A stretch of 64,000 nt of DNA. Source: Mytilus trossulus. Taxonomy: Eukaryota; Mollusca; Bivalvia; Mytilida; Mytilidae. The stretch is from positions 80,989,127-81,053,126 of the forward strand of contig NC_086378.1 of the NCBI RefSeq assembly GCF_036588685.1, in the 5' to 3' direction. Position 1 is the stretch's first letter, and the number at the start of each line of letters is the position of its first letter. The notes beneath the pieces are model-generated. The model did not search any database. It saw only the letters and a list, made by a program, of their open reading frames with translations, and had not been told where the DNA came from. Positions 22,101 through 36,000 of this stretch are shown here, in pieces. The position numbers were made by a program, and so were the translations under genes.

Positions 22101-25100
22101 GATTTACTCTTTTATTTTTTTCGTTTCTTGCCATGACGACGTTATATTATAAGAAAAGGTATCATTGCCAATGAGACAACTCTCCAAACGAGACAAATTG
22201 ACACAGAAATAAACATTAACAGATCACCGTTCATAGTCAGTTTTCATTGATATATGTTGGTAAATACCGCCTTTCTTTTATCATTATACCAAGTCCTGTA
22301 TAACACCATTCAATATAGGCTAAAATGGGAATCGAAGCACGATTTACGAAATCATCGGCTCAAGGTATTATACCTTACCTTATAATTTTAAGGGGACGTA
22401 GCCAGCTAGAAAACAACATCCTTTCTTATAAATCATGACTTCGAATATGGATTCAGGAAAAAAAATCATATATGACCGTCATACTTCCTAAGTAACAAAA
22501 CAAAAGGATATTTTAAGAATACAAACCATCTGTGACTATGTAAAGGACCACATAGTTGTTATTTATGGAAAGCCAAAGTAAATATACCTGGCGTTATAAT
22601 ACGTTATACAGAATATAAATGATTTTTGTCAAAAATACAAGTGCCCGCATCCGTGATCAGTCTCATCCTTTGTATATGTTATGTATTATCATCAAATACA
22701 ACTTACATTTACATATTAGAAATGAACACAAATGCGGCCACTTCCATTTAAGAAAGAAACTGTCTAATGCTAAAATTGTGAGGATTTCAGTAATTTAGCA
22801 CGACTTAATGATGCCAATACCCGATACATGTGCATTGTATTGTCAAAAACCGTCGACATTTATGTAACATTAATATTCTACTTTCTAATAAATAGCTAAA
22901 AGTTTACGTATTTACAATTTTGTAAAACTGCTATATTTTAGGACCAAAGAGTGGTCTTACTGTGCTTAGTCCTTTAAGAAATTCGTGCACTTTGTAGACC
23001 ACGACGAATGTTATTTTCCTTTCCGAAAAGACAGATATTTGGTATTATAAAGATTAACCTAACAAACATAAAATGCATATTACCTTAATAATAAGATGAA
23101 TCCATTGTCTCCACGATTAACCTGAACTACTAAGGGTACACAGTCTTATTTTCATGTTCATATCAACAGTTTCAGTTATATGTACCAGGAAACAATTATT
23201 AATAGTGTGTTTTCCTGTTTACTTAGAATACATAAGGTCCAATGTTCTAAATTATCTCTAAAAGTAGCAGAACACTCAAACTTTTGCTGACAATGTCTAT
23301 AAGTGATTCATAAGTCATGCGTAAATAAAAGGGGGTTTGGATGAGGTTTCAGAATAGAAAGATGAGGTCAAAATGCACAAAGAAATAGTATAGGAGAAAA
23401 CTATATAATGAAAATAGAGATTTGAAAATATGAAGACTACGAGAAAGAATAATTGTGTAAAATTAAAGAACTGAGCAATATATATAATATTACAACATAC
23501 ATAAGTTGCAAACTAGTGTCTGATCCTATTTTCAATGTTTTAGACAATAAAATATGTTTAAATTAATATAATACTGCATCTGATAATATGGAATATGTTG
23601 ATTTTAAAATCATTTTCATGAGAGCATACAGAATAGTTAAAGTACACGCATGTGAACCCGTTATGGAACCCATCTTCTTCTTACATGTATATGTCATAAG
23701 ATGAACTATCTACCACAGTTTGACCTCCCGACTCGTTTGTTTCAAAAGAGAGTTCTTGCTTGCTATCTATTATATATTAAACTATCAAAACTGATGAAGA
23801 CGACATATGTTTGCAAACAGACCTAATTTAAAAAGTTGGACAAACGAAGGTAGTATAGAGATTTCAATGCTATCCACTCAATCAGATAAAACTTAATTCC
23901 CATTTTCACACTGAAACGGGTCACAAGACAACAAAGGCTCAAAATCTCACACGATTTAAAATAGAATGTTCTTATCAACAAGTTTGAAAGAGAAAGCCAC
24001 GATACTTCTTGAAAAGAAAGACATGACGAAAACACCAGTCACATCAATATTCTGTTGAATATCATGGTGTCACACTGCTATTTTAGTCATATCGAAAAGA
24101 GGAGACCAATAAAGGAAATCGTAACAAAGTCGTGAGATTCATCAAGAAAAACTGAATACAAATAGAAACATTTTCCTAACTTCAGACTACAGTGTTGTAA
24201 ATTTAGAATTTTTTGCGAAGTTTTTATAAATGTAAAAAAATGTGTTGCAACAATAAGACCTCACATTCTGATGTCAGATACATTTGTCTGTATGCAGTGT
24301 TTCCTAAATCCACAATGATTAATCTCGCATTTTTGTCCATTTTCGAAAATCACAATGATAAACAAGTACAATAAATTATGAATTTACAGTATTAATTGCT
24401 GCTGTGACTTCAATTTTATTAGGTTTCTTTTTACCCCAATGCATAAGTTTAACTATATATGTGACTAGAGATATAACTAACAGTGGAAAAGATCTTTTCA
24501 ATAACTAATTTTATTTCCTAAATTTAAGTCTTGTCATATGTATTGTATTCCTAACATGACCCAAGAACAGATGAAAGGTGTTCTCTTTTCCAAAATCCTA
24601 TTCTAACAAAACTTGGCAAAGGTGGACATATGGATTACAATATATTGCGATACTGTAAAGAAATCGAATTTGTTTACAAATTTCAATCTATCAATGCTGC
24701 TGCGACCTGGCCTTTGACAAATATTTCGAGTTTGTGTGGCAAATGAAAAGTGAAGTAAAATTAACATGGCAATCGACTTATATGCCATTTGGCGGTCTCT
24801 TTACAAACACTCATCAACACCTTTATTGACATACTGCAGATTCACTTATTTTTGTGGGTACCAATTTTTCGTGGATTGGTGAAAACTTACCCATTTGTGT
24901 TGACATTTGATTACATAGATTTCTAAAAGATTTCAAATGAACATTTAAAGTCATGGTTTAAATGGTTAATCACAAAATAAGCACGATAATAATCCACAGT
25001 ATTTCACGTATCCATAAATAAAACTACCCCTGGAAGTATAAATACTATACTTTTTTCCAAGTTTCAGATGCAGTACAAAAACTGTTATTTGCATACCAGT

Positions 25101-25484
25101 TTTCAAAAACTACTTGCAATGTACCCTTATATTCTCCTTTTGCCAAGGCTGATATGTTGGTTGGTAATAGGGTATACAAAAACATGAACTTTCGATAAGA
25201 TATTATAAGGATCATTCAGGTGAGGTTATATTGAAATTTGTTTCAGAGGAGATTAAAAAAAACAAATGTATGACAATGACAGATCCTAATGGATAGCAAT
25301 AGTTTACATAGCCCATTGGGCAGTTGATGCCAAAAACACTTTTTCCGATTTCCTCGAACACATGTCTATGGTATTTTCTTTACTCGCTGACCTAATTATG
25401 ACTTACCAATTTGTGATGGTGACTGTCAATTATCCAGAATGACAATATAATGATGTGCAGTAAGTAAAATCATCACCTGGCCTC

Positions 25485-25680
25485 AGTGAGTACTTCAACT
25501 ATTGTATCCCTTGTCAGTCAATACTGAGCTTGTGAGTTTGAGTTCTGCTTGGGGCAGGTGCATTGAACTCCAGTCTTGACTAGGATTGTTAATTTTCCTC
25601 CACCAACAAAAACTGACTGCCATGAAATAGTACAATATCATTGAAAGTGGCATTAAACACCAATCAATCAATCAATAAAA
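25485..25680 (+). mobile_element. SINE-like element
   Basis: Runs from CAGTGAGTACTTCAACTATTG through GTGAGTTTGAGTTCTGCTTG (resembles a tRNA B box) and GAACTCCAGTCTTGACTAGG to GTGGCATTAAACACCAATCAATCAAT. Related copies are at about 40626-40885 (reverse) and 55605-55850 (forward). A tRNA-derived origin is inferred from the B-box-like stretch and simple-repeat tail. Confidence 0.6.
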
Positions 25681-26243
25681 TCATCACCTACAATTTTTTT
25701 ATATAAAACTACCCAAAGTGTATTTTTTTCAAAAGAATTAGTGGTCCTGTCCGGTTTTATCTTCAGTCATCTGGGTACCAATAGAATCAGAATTAAATTG
25801 TATTATATTTAATTGGATGTATTTTTGGTTGAAATGCTTTCATTTAAAGGTGATATAACACACATGTTTTTTTTTTCTTCAGACATTGGCTCCTTATTTC
25901 AATCAAACTAAATGATTAAAAGGTGTGATGTTTCTTCCAATCAGGAGTAAACAAAATCAAGAAGGTCAAAATCAAAACCAACAAACTTCTGACATTTATG
26001 CATCTTTAAAAATCTGGTTTGTAAAAATTTAACCATAAATGCTTCAATTGTTTTTTAAACTGTGTGACAAATACTTTCATCGCAACATTGTAAATAAACA
26101 AGATATAAACCATCTGACAATTAAAACTTGGGGTGGTCTTAACAGCAAAAATTTCAAACAAAATAGATACAAAATCATTTTTAATTACAATTACAATTTC
26201 TTGAAATAATATTACATAACAGAATGTATAGGTGTCTCATATT

Positions 26244-26249
26244 TTTATT
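26244..26249 (-). terminator. Polyadenylation signal of the large VWA-ShK-VWC gene
   Basis: AATAAA on the minus strand, 8 bases after the TAA stop at 26257-26259. Very close to the stop but canonical; it supports this as the terminal exon. A further downstream site could also be used. Confidence 0.5.
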
Positions 26250-26256
26250 CATCTGT

Positions 26257-27080
26257 TTATTCTTCTACGTATCCTGGAGGATATGTCAGGACTACGGACG
26301 ATGGACAGTTTGGTGTCTGGCAGCATTTTCCCGGTGCTGGTGGATTCATTTTACATTGACTTGGCAGAGTCCATTTAAGACATCTAAGATAGAAAATATA
26401 AATGACAATTAGCACTGAAAGTTTGGAATATTAGTATAAATTACAATTACCACTGAAACTTTGGAATTTTAGTATTTATATCCAGAAGGATACTAACTAG
26501 TCTTAATGTTCATTTAAATATTGTTCACAAAACCATTAGTCACCGTTTAACTGGACAAAATCATTTTTTTTAACTTTAAAATACCATTTAATAATAAGAA
26601 AAATGGTGCTTTCTCATGTTTGTGTTTCATAGGAATAATTTTTTTTTTTTTAAATAAGCACAGTAAAGTGTACCGCATCACTAGCCCATTATTGATAAAT
26701 ATTGATTGTTTGAGGTATAGGATTGCCAATACAAGTTTTATTTTACTTTACTATTATAGTGATTTAATTCAATGGGTAAAAAATATAAGGTTTAGCCATC
26801 ATAGATAACAATAATGACAATTTATAAACACTAGATTTTGTTGTTGCTGTCAACTTCAAGAAAATAAATTACTTGTTGGAAACTGTAAAGGCATAACTTC
26901 TTAGATGTGATACATCTAATGATGCCATCTGGAATATATAATAAGCTTACTTTTCTTGACAAGTATAATATCCACGAGAAGCATCGGTACATGTGCACTT
27001 ATAGGTACAGCCATCATCAAATGTTTGTCCTTGCTGATAAAGTTTTCCTGTCTTCTGGAACAAACATCCTGTTCCTTGAC
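26257..27080 (-). CDS. VWC module 9 and C-terminus (two exons)
   Basis: Exon 26951-27080 ([20 protein letters not shown] ... [13 protein letters not shown]) and terminal exon 26257-26383 ([10 protein letters not shown] ... GKCCQTPNC), then [14 protein letters not shown] and TAA. No membrane anchor follows, consistent with secretion. Confidence 0.92.
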
Positions 27081-30000
27081 CTTATTAAAACAAATATATT
27101 TATGAATTACAATCAGTGAGTCTTTAAAAATAAATAAGAAAGTAAAGAACTTTTGACATATATGAATTTGCATATTAAAGATGTTTACTGATTTTTAGTT
27201 GATATTAAGTCTCATTAATGTATACTACAAAATAAGCTTTTATTAATAGTATTTAAATTTTTAAGTATTGGCCCTATTGACATTTTTAGGAGGAAGATGA
27301 CTTTCTCACTTCCAAACAATACAGTCTCTATTTTACACCAGCTTGAAAAGAACAGAAAATTTGAAGTAACAATTAAATTTCAACCAATCATTTGCTATTA
27401 AAGAACAGATATTTTACTAGTGAGAAGAAACATACTTCTCACACTGGTTAAAAATGTGAAAAAAACACACAAATTAGAGAAAAATCTTTTAAAATGTCAT
27501 AGAAAATAAGATGACAAACCTGTCATGGTACCAGTTCCACCTGTTCCTGTCATGGTACCAGTCCCAGTTCCTGAGCAGACTGGTTTAGCACAACATTCAC
27601 CCTGGGCCTTCTGTAGTGTACATCCTTGGGGAAGGTTAGTGTAAGTTCCACATCTTAAAGTAAAATGTCATAAAACTAAATAATTTTTCAATGATATAAT
27701 AATTAAAAAGTAGCAAACTGAGATGAAAATGTAGCAGACTGAACTATAATACAAGTGTAATGTTCTTCAGTATTTGTTTCACATTATGAAACTTGTTTTG
27801 AAGATGCGATTCTATATGACAGTTGTCCATTCATTTGACGTGTTTGAGCTTTTCATTTTGTCCTTTGATTTGATTTATCCGGACTTTCCATTTGTAATTT
27901 TCCATGGAATTTTGTATTTTCGGTATTTAACTTTTTAGTGATGAAACATATCAATCAAAGTTAAAACATTAACCTGCAGTAATGATGGTGCTGTCCATAT
28001 TTTACCAAGGTTATTTTAGATACAAGTGTCATGTGAACTGAAATCCATAAAAGTTTATTTCTAATAATGCTCTAATTGTATGTATATTACAGAAATAATA
28101 TCAAATATCTTCAACTTGACCTTGACCAAAAATCTTTGAAGCTACTCTCATTAGCTACAGAACTACTAAAATAGAAAGATACAAATCTACTGTGTTCTGT
28201 ATCTAAGTTTCCAAGATTCATGTACAGTTATATAGGTTCATTCTATTATACTTAACTTCAACATGTACATGTGTAGTTGCAAAGCTATACAATCCATAAT
28301 GACATATATTAATGTGTACTTACAAAGCTCTACATGTGTACAGTCCTCTGGATCCGTCTGAGCATGTGCAGTTATAATCACATCCATCAGTCCACTGTTC
28401 TCCAGTCTGGTGGAGCTGATTCTTGTAATAACATCCACCACCTGTTAGATAGCATAATAAACAAACATGTAATATCTTGAGAATATCTTATGTAGACTGT
28501 TTTGATATAGATTTTTAGTTTGAATTGTGAACTTAATATTAATCAGGGCATATATGTTAAAAAAGGAACAATATAAGGATGAAAAAGAGGCACAGCATGT
28601 CTGTCTGTTGCATTCTGGGTGAAAAAAGTTATTTGAGAACTTGAAGTTCAGACATCTTTGTTAACAAAAAATGTAAAGAGCACAAATTTGTCTATTTTTT
28701 CTCTTTCTACATATAAATATTGTACAATTATTAATATCATGAAATAAACATCTGTTTAAACTTTCAAAACTTTGCCGAGCATAAAGAAATCTAACCGTAG
28801 CACATAAAAAGAAAATATTAATACAGGCAAGGACTTATATAGATCTATATACGTCCCTAATACAGGCAAAAACATACAGTGGTGTTTATTACATGAAATT
28901 ACAAATCAACACTGTTTTTAATGTGGGCTGCTGTAGGCTAAAGCATTAAGGCAATATCAAAGAGGGTGGAAAAGGGTTATTTTATACAGGCAAAAACATA
29001 CAGTTTATTTTTTCAAGCAATTTGTTTTGTCATTTTCGTTATTTACTGTGTTACGTAAAATTGGTATAAGATCAATGTGCACGACATTTTTAATCATTGG
29101 TTCATCTTGAAATGGCAATTTATTTCGCGTTCTTCTGTGCAGATACCCCCCTTTACCCCCCTTATCAAATATACGTACCTCTTCCTGTAAAGGTTTGTCC
29201 AGGCATGGATGTCACAAAGGATCCACCTGTTCCTGTTCCTATGGAAACAGAATTAACTATTTATAGTTACATACAATATGATGCAACATTTATCCTAAAC
29301 ATGTTTCGTTTTGAACTTTCATTTTTGTTCCAATGTGTACTAAAAGAGATCAAATAATAAAAAAAATTAAACTTTTAAAAGTAATGAGATGGGATGAGGT
29401 CATATGATTTAATGAAAGATCTATGTTCATGTTTTTTGCATAAATGTCAGTAGAATTTGACATTTTGTTAAAGCATTCATACATATTGACCATATGATCT
29501 CTAAAATACTAGGATGCAAATTTATACAAAAAATGTTGACTTTAGTTATTACTTCATATTTCTTCTGCAATTTTCTTTTAAAGCATGCATATTATTAAAA
29601 CATTTAATCCCGCCGCAAATGTTTGCACCTGTCCTAAGTCAGGAAACTGATGTACAGTAGTTGTGGTTGGTTTATGTAATATATACGTGTTTCTCGTTTT
29701 TTACATAGATTAGACTGTTGGTTTTCCCGTTTGAATGGTTTTACACTAGTAATTTTGGGGCCCTTTATAGCTTGTTGTTCGGTGTGAGCCAAGGCTCCGT
29801 GTTGAAGGCCGTACATTGACCTATAATGGTTTACTTATTTTTAAATTGTTATTTGGATGGAGAGTTGTCTCATTGGCACTCAGACCACATCTTCCTATAT
29901 CTATATTACTTCAATTTATTAGAATGCATGTAATATTCATCTGAGTCGTAATTTTAGTATAATATTAAGCCTTCTATTTTTTTTTTTATTATTTACAAAA

Positions 30001-33000
30001 AAAATTGACAAGGTATGAGTACTATAACAGTATTTTTTTCTTTGGGATGCCTGCTCATTGTAATATTTCTCTAGATTATCAGGGTGGATATAATCGACCT
30101 TGACTACCAATGAGGGTCCCATCTACATATGCAGACTCCTTTTATTCCTATAGTATATTTTAGTATAACAGGGAACCAGTTACATACCTGTTCCACCAGT
30201 ACCAGTTCCTGTTATGGTACCACCATTAGTACCTGTCCCTGTCATGGTACCACCAGTACCTGTCCCTGTCATAGTACCACCGGTACCAGTTCCAGAACCT
30301 TAAATAATCAAAGTATATGAACTGAAAGGTAAAGATTGCCTCACTTTGTTATCAGAGGGAAGTAAAACTAAATATTGCATTGGTTGAAGTTGATCAAACA
30401 GAAATTCTAGACAAAGAAAGATCAATTTTTAAAGATGACTTTAACAATGACATCATTTACATTATCAGAACGGATATTAGATTCCTGCACCTTGCAAAGT
30501 TTTTTTATAATTTCTTATAATTCAGGACCTCGGGATTTCATGTTTTTAAGCCCCAGATTTCGGAATCAGGACCCCTCCAATCCCCCCTCAACAAATATTT
30601 TCAACTAGATTTCTTTACAAAGACGGGGGAAAAATACCATAACAAATTATTAAATTTGAAACAAGAATGCCAGTGTTGTCCTACAAAGCATTGAACAAGT
30701 AAAGAAAAGAACAAAGAGATGAAGACAATTTTATGGTGATTTCATAAAAAATCTACCTCAAACAAAAACTTTAACCTGAAGTAGGACAGACGAACAAACA
30801 GACAGACGAACAAATGAATTAGTGAACAAAAACACATACCACAGAATCCACAGAATTTGGCACAGTTCTTTTGGGCCCAGCTGAGATAGGGTTCTTGGCA
30901 AGAGCTTTTTTGGAACTGAACACAGTTAGGCAGGACATCCATACAGGCTCCACCTAAAATAAATTTTGCAATAATATGTATAGTGAAACAATAATATAGA
31001 GCAAAACAGCAAAATATTTTTTCTTGAAACTACAGTATAGATTTACAACTGAATGTTTTAAAGTGTTGGTTATTAATAACAATGATGTGTCTGTCCCAAG
31101 TCAGGAGTATACAATCTAATGATTGACATTAAATGTTGCAATGTTATAACTGCTTTTGTAGGCAGTTGTTTCAGTTTTCAAAAAATTGTTTTTAAAATTT
31201 TGTCATCTTTGATCCCTTTTCAGCTTACCAGGTACTTGACAAAATGGGTTTTACTCATTGTAAAAGGTTGGTAGATGACCTCTAATTTGTCACATCTTTG
31301 TCCATTGGTCTTTTAAGGAAAATTGACTCATTGACAATCATTCCAATTTTTTACTGAAACCTTTTATATATTCAAACATGTGAAGATATGATTCTAATTA
31401 TAGCTGTTTTTCCTAGAAAAAAATTTGATAGTGTACGTAACAATCATACCTGCCAACTTTTGAAAATGCCCATGGGGGTTTTAGCGCGCAACAACAATTT
31501 CAAAGTTTACAATTCTTTGCGACGACTATTTTTTGCGTGCTGTTTTGTAGTCTAGAAAAGTGTCATATTTGTAAGATGAGCTTACATGCCTTTTTCTTAA
31601 GTTTATTTGCATGATTCCAGTTATTGTATCAGCAGAAAATATGAACATTTACATTTTTGTAGCTGTAAGACCAGGAACTATTTTCATGTTTAAGGATACT
31701 AAATAGTTGTTGACTTTTCCAATTTAAAATTATACACAAAGAAGAACCTTTATCAGGTTAGGAACAACACCTAGGGACCCCCCCCCCCCCCCCCCCCCCC
31801 CCCCTCAATGTAAAGACATTAAAACCCACTTTCTAAGTAAAAATGAGCACACATTCATATTATTTGAAGAAACTTTTCCAAAGAACTATACATCTTATGA
31901 TCTATCTGGTATTATATGGTCAACACATGTCCAAGAACTTTGATATGTTCTTGGCCTTATATCTTCTTTATTATTCAAAATAATAGGACTCTTGATTTAG
32001 AAAAGCTGTTTCAAATATAATGTCAGAATTTCCCATTTTTAAGTTAATAAATCTATATTTTTTCTATTTTATTTTTTACAAGAGTGACCCCTTGACTAAG
32101 GGTGGTCCCTCATTTAAGGGATTCCTCATGTTGATGTGGGGGGGGGGGGGGGGGGGGGTCCATGTGAAAAATAATGAATAGTACATTATACTTTAAATGA
32201 TTGAATACATAAATAAAATTATGTTGCAGCAAGTGTACATGTAATGTCAATAAATTAGTGAATAAACTACTATTTATTATCTTCATGGTAGAACTGCATT
32301 GCATCATTGAAGTTTGTCAATCAGCCATGCTTTTATTCTTATTCTGTGTAAGAACCTCCTTGCAGTTGAAAAATCATTTGCCATGTTCACGTTTTTACAA
32401 TTCTGACCAACAAACAGAGGAATACAACACAAGTTCAATATCTAGCATGTTAAAATAATCTCGAGAGAAAACGTTTTTGATTGGCTGATTAATTTGATCA
32501 TGAGAAACACGCAATTTAATTGGCTGAATAAGATTTTCCTCCATTGGACCCAGTTCAAAATCGGGAACAACAATATTTTTCGTGTAGATTTTCACCAAAT
32601 CGTGTTTTATAGGGTTTTTGAGGAACACGATCGTGCAATCGTGACAAAGGGTCAAAATCGTGTAGTACACGCCTAAATCGTGAAAGTTGGCAGGTATGAA
32701 CAATTCATGCAAATTTTATTCTGAAACATGTTACTAATACTCTATAGCAATGTGGAATATAGGTCAAGTTGACTGTCCTATACAACAGGAAGCAGAAATG
32801 AGCAATGAACAGTAACTCTGACTTTAATAACATAAACCAAAACCAGTGGGAAATTTAAACCCTAGATTGGCATTTCTGTAGACTGGGACTCATTGTCAGC
32901 TTGCTGAAGCTGTAAACCAGATAAACTGGGACTCGTCAGCGAAAGTTAACAACTCAATAATATAAAATAATGCAAAATATTATAAAAGCTGTAAATCTTA

Positions 33001-36000
33001 CCTGTTCCTGTTCCAGTAATTGTACCTCCTCCAGTACCAGTACCAGTACCAGTTCCAGTACCAGTTCCAGTTCCAGTACCAGTTCCAGTACCAGTTCCAG
33101 TTCCTAACAAAGGGAGATAATTCATTAAAATAACTCCTCAATAAAAAATAAATTATTATTTGAAAATATACATAGATAAAGTCTTTGCAACCATGACTGA
33201 TATCAATATCATTAGGGATTGACTGATACACGATGTATTTGTAGTAACACAATGTATGTGAAGTAACACAATGTATGTGAAGTAATTCAATGTATGTGTA
33301 GTAACACAATGTATGTGAAGTAACACAATGTATGTGAAGTAACACAATGTATGTGAAGTAACACAATGTATGTGAAGTAACACAATGTATGTGTAGTAAT
33401 GCTATGTAGGAGTAGTACAAGAAGTATGACAACTTTCCTTTCAGTGTTTTGGAGAAAAGTACAACACAATAAAGAAAAATCAATGTTTATTTGGAAAGTG
33501 CATAACAGGAATTAAGGAAGTTCGCTTGTCATGTTTTGAAATTTTTCACATATTTTTGGAATCCTCTGGTTTTATCCATTTGAATGCCTTAAAAAAAAAT
33601 TGCCCTTGACCCCCATTTTTCTTTTTATAAATCTTTTACATGTATAATTATAAGCCATCTGTAAAAGTCATAAAATCTTTGTTATTTTTCAAAATCATCT
33701 GAGGTTTTGCTGATATAAACCTTCTATATAAATTTCATAACAATCCCTGAGAGTGCCTCCAATGAACATTGCAATACAACTTATTTCCTTAAGGGGCATA
33801 ACTCCTTTAAACAAGAATGTGTCCCCAATTCATCGATGCCCCAGAAAAACATAATGCCCATAAATGGGGGATTATATAAATACTTTTGTAGGACTGATTT
33901 TCTAACTTTTCAAAGACATGGCTGATATAAACCGTTGATTTAAATTTCAAATAAATCTGGCATGAATATTTCATAAGAGAACACTAAAGAAGACCATATG
34001 TATGCCTAGTGTTTTCTGGTCCCTGTAAAAAAATATGGAGATGTGGTATGGTTGCCAATCAAAAATGTACCTACACAAATTTAAAGGACTTGAATTGATA
34101 CCAAATACTGCTAGTTAAGGTTCTAAAGGGGGCTCGCGGGGCTAAATCATTTTTTTTATTTAATATAAGATTTCGCTAATTTTTTCTATAATGGAACTTT
34201 ATCTTATATCTAATAGAAAAATGAAATAAAAAAGAGGGGTCACCGATCATTTACGCTCACAATCTGCCTTCGAAAGAAACATACATTTTTGTAAATGTCC
34301 TTTTTTTCTGTTGAACTAATAGGAGAAAAAGAGGTAATATCAAAATAAAAAAAGAACCTTATTACAGAAATCGCTTAAATTTTACAATTATTTAGTTTAT
34401 GTATAGCTTATTTGAAAACAACAATAAAAAATATAGGTCACCGATGAGTAAAAAAAGATATTTCAATTTTGATGCCAAAAAATAGCATTTTTGCACCAAA
34501 GGGAGATAATTTCGAGCTTTTTCAATGATATCTACATTTAAAAAATCAGCTGGGGCCAACACAAATTGATTTTTTGAAATGATTTTTGTGACATATGGTA
34601 AAGTAACAACTACTTAAGGTAATTTATAAAATTTGTAATGAAAATTAAATTTTAATTTTTTTCTGAAAAGCCTCCTTAATCTTCCATATAAACCGTCATT
34701 AATATACAAGTTTAATAGAAATCTCACCTGTGCCACCGGGAATAAGACCACCTGGAATAATGCCACCTGTACCACCTGTCATTGTGCCACCTGTACCTGT
34801 ACCTGTTCCACCTGTGAATAGAGGACAACAATGAACTTTTTAAATAAACCGATCTTTAACAACTTTTTCCAACAAAATGCATTGTTCGTGTTAGCAGCTT
34901 CATATAGTCATGTTGATTACAATAAAAAAAATTGTTTTGGTCGGATGCAAATTTTTCTCCTTCTCTTAAAAAATATATATGCTGATGTTCAAATAAAATA
35001 AAAACACCTAGCTGCTGATGAAAACAGATAGTTCATTGTTTAAGACTTTTCAATCAAAAGTAGACTTTTCAAAATTTAAACTAACAGCATCATTCATTAA
35101 TGCTGTATTTCACATATTTTAGTTCTGGGTTGACAAAATATTCTAAGTATGCAAATATAATAAATGGAAAGACTAGTTAAAGGAGATAATTTATGGTAGA
35201 TCAAATTGGAAAACTGTTTAGAAGTATGAAAGTCAAATTGAGGGCACAAGCTGATCTTTGATATTAAATTCGGCAACAATAAGAATAAGAATAAGACAGC
35301 TCTTTTTTCTGAAGTCGCGACTTGAACAAGAAATACCAACATTATTGTATTGTGTGTATTTTTTCTGGATTCATTTTACTGTATATTTTTATTTTAATTC
35401 ATTTTCCTAATAATTCCTACATTACATATTGATTCCACTTTTGCAACAAATTTGATTTTTAACTGTAGAAAATGGAGTAATATCGTAATACCCAAGTGGG
35501 GAGAAAAAAAAATTCTCACACTGATCAAGAATTTAATAAAAACACAAAAATTAGAGAAAATAATACTTACCACACAAATTACAGAATTTAGGACAATTAT
35601 ATTCAGCCCAGCTGACATACTGTCCAGTACATACACCGTTGGTGTAGTCTTTACAGTTAGGAATCCTGTCAATACAAGTTGTAGATGGCGCTGGTGTTGT
35701 TACACGACCTATAATAATGGTATAAAATGACTTATTCAACATAAAAACATCTAAATACAGCCCAAAACACCAATATAATGAGTTAAACTATCATGATAAT
35801 ATCCTTTTTTTCTTTTAAATTTCACGAGTTTATAATTTTAAAGGAAAGTAATGAATTCCGTGAAAAATCTGTGTCTAATTAGTAATGCTTCTCTTAAGAT
35901 TCAAAACTAGTCATGTGGATTCTAGCTTTCTTAAATTCATGGCTTGTGGGTAAAAATACATGAAATTAGGTACCGAAAAAAAAATCAAATCCACAGTACT

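Larger units (their letters stand above)
18522..26243. other. Gene-poor spacer between two convergent genes
   Basis: About 7.7 kb with no recognisable exon on either strand. It holds the 18770-19170 repeat pair, repeat copies at 19500-19640 and 20310-20500, a reverse interspersed repeat at 22145-22250, and a SINE-like element at 25485-25680. Frames up to about 70 codons show no conserved motif. Confidence 0.55.

Noticed and set aside
32998-33483. 161-codon minus-strand reading frame with repeats of [13 protein letters not shown]
   Set aside because: It is produced by the 19-bp tandem repeat, open in several phases, joined to the out-of-phase reading of the Gly/Thr linker exon. The real coding part is only 33002-33103 in another frame.
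35452-35730. 92-codon plus-strand frame
   Set aside because: Antisense shadow of the ShK E exon on the minus strand.
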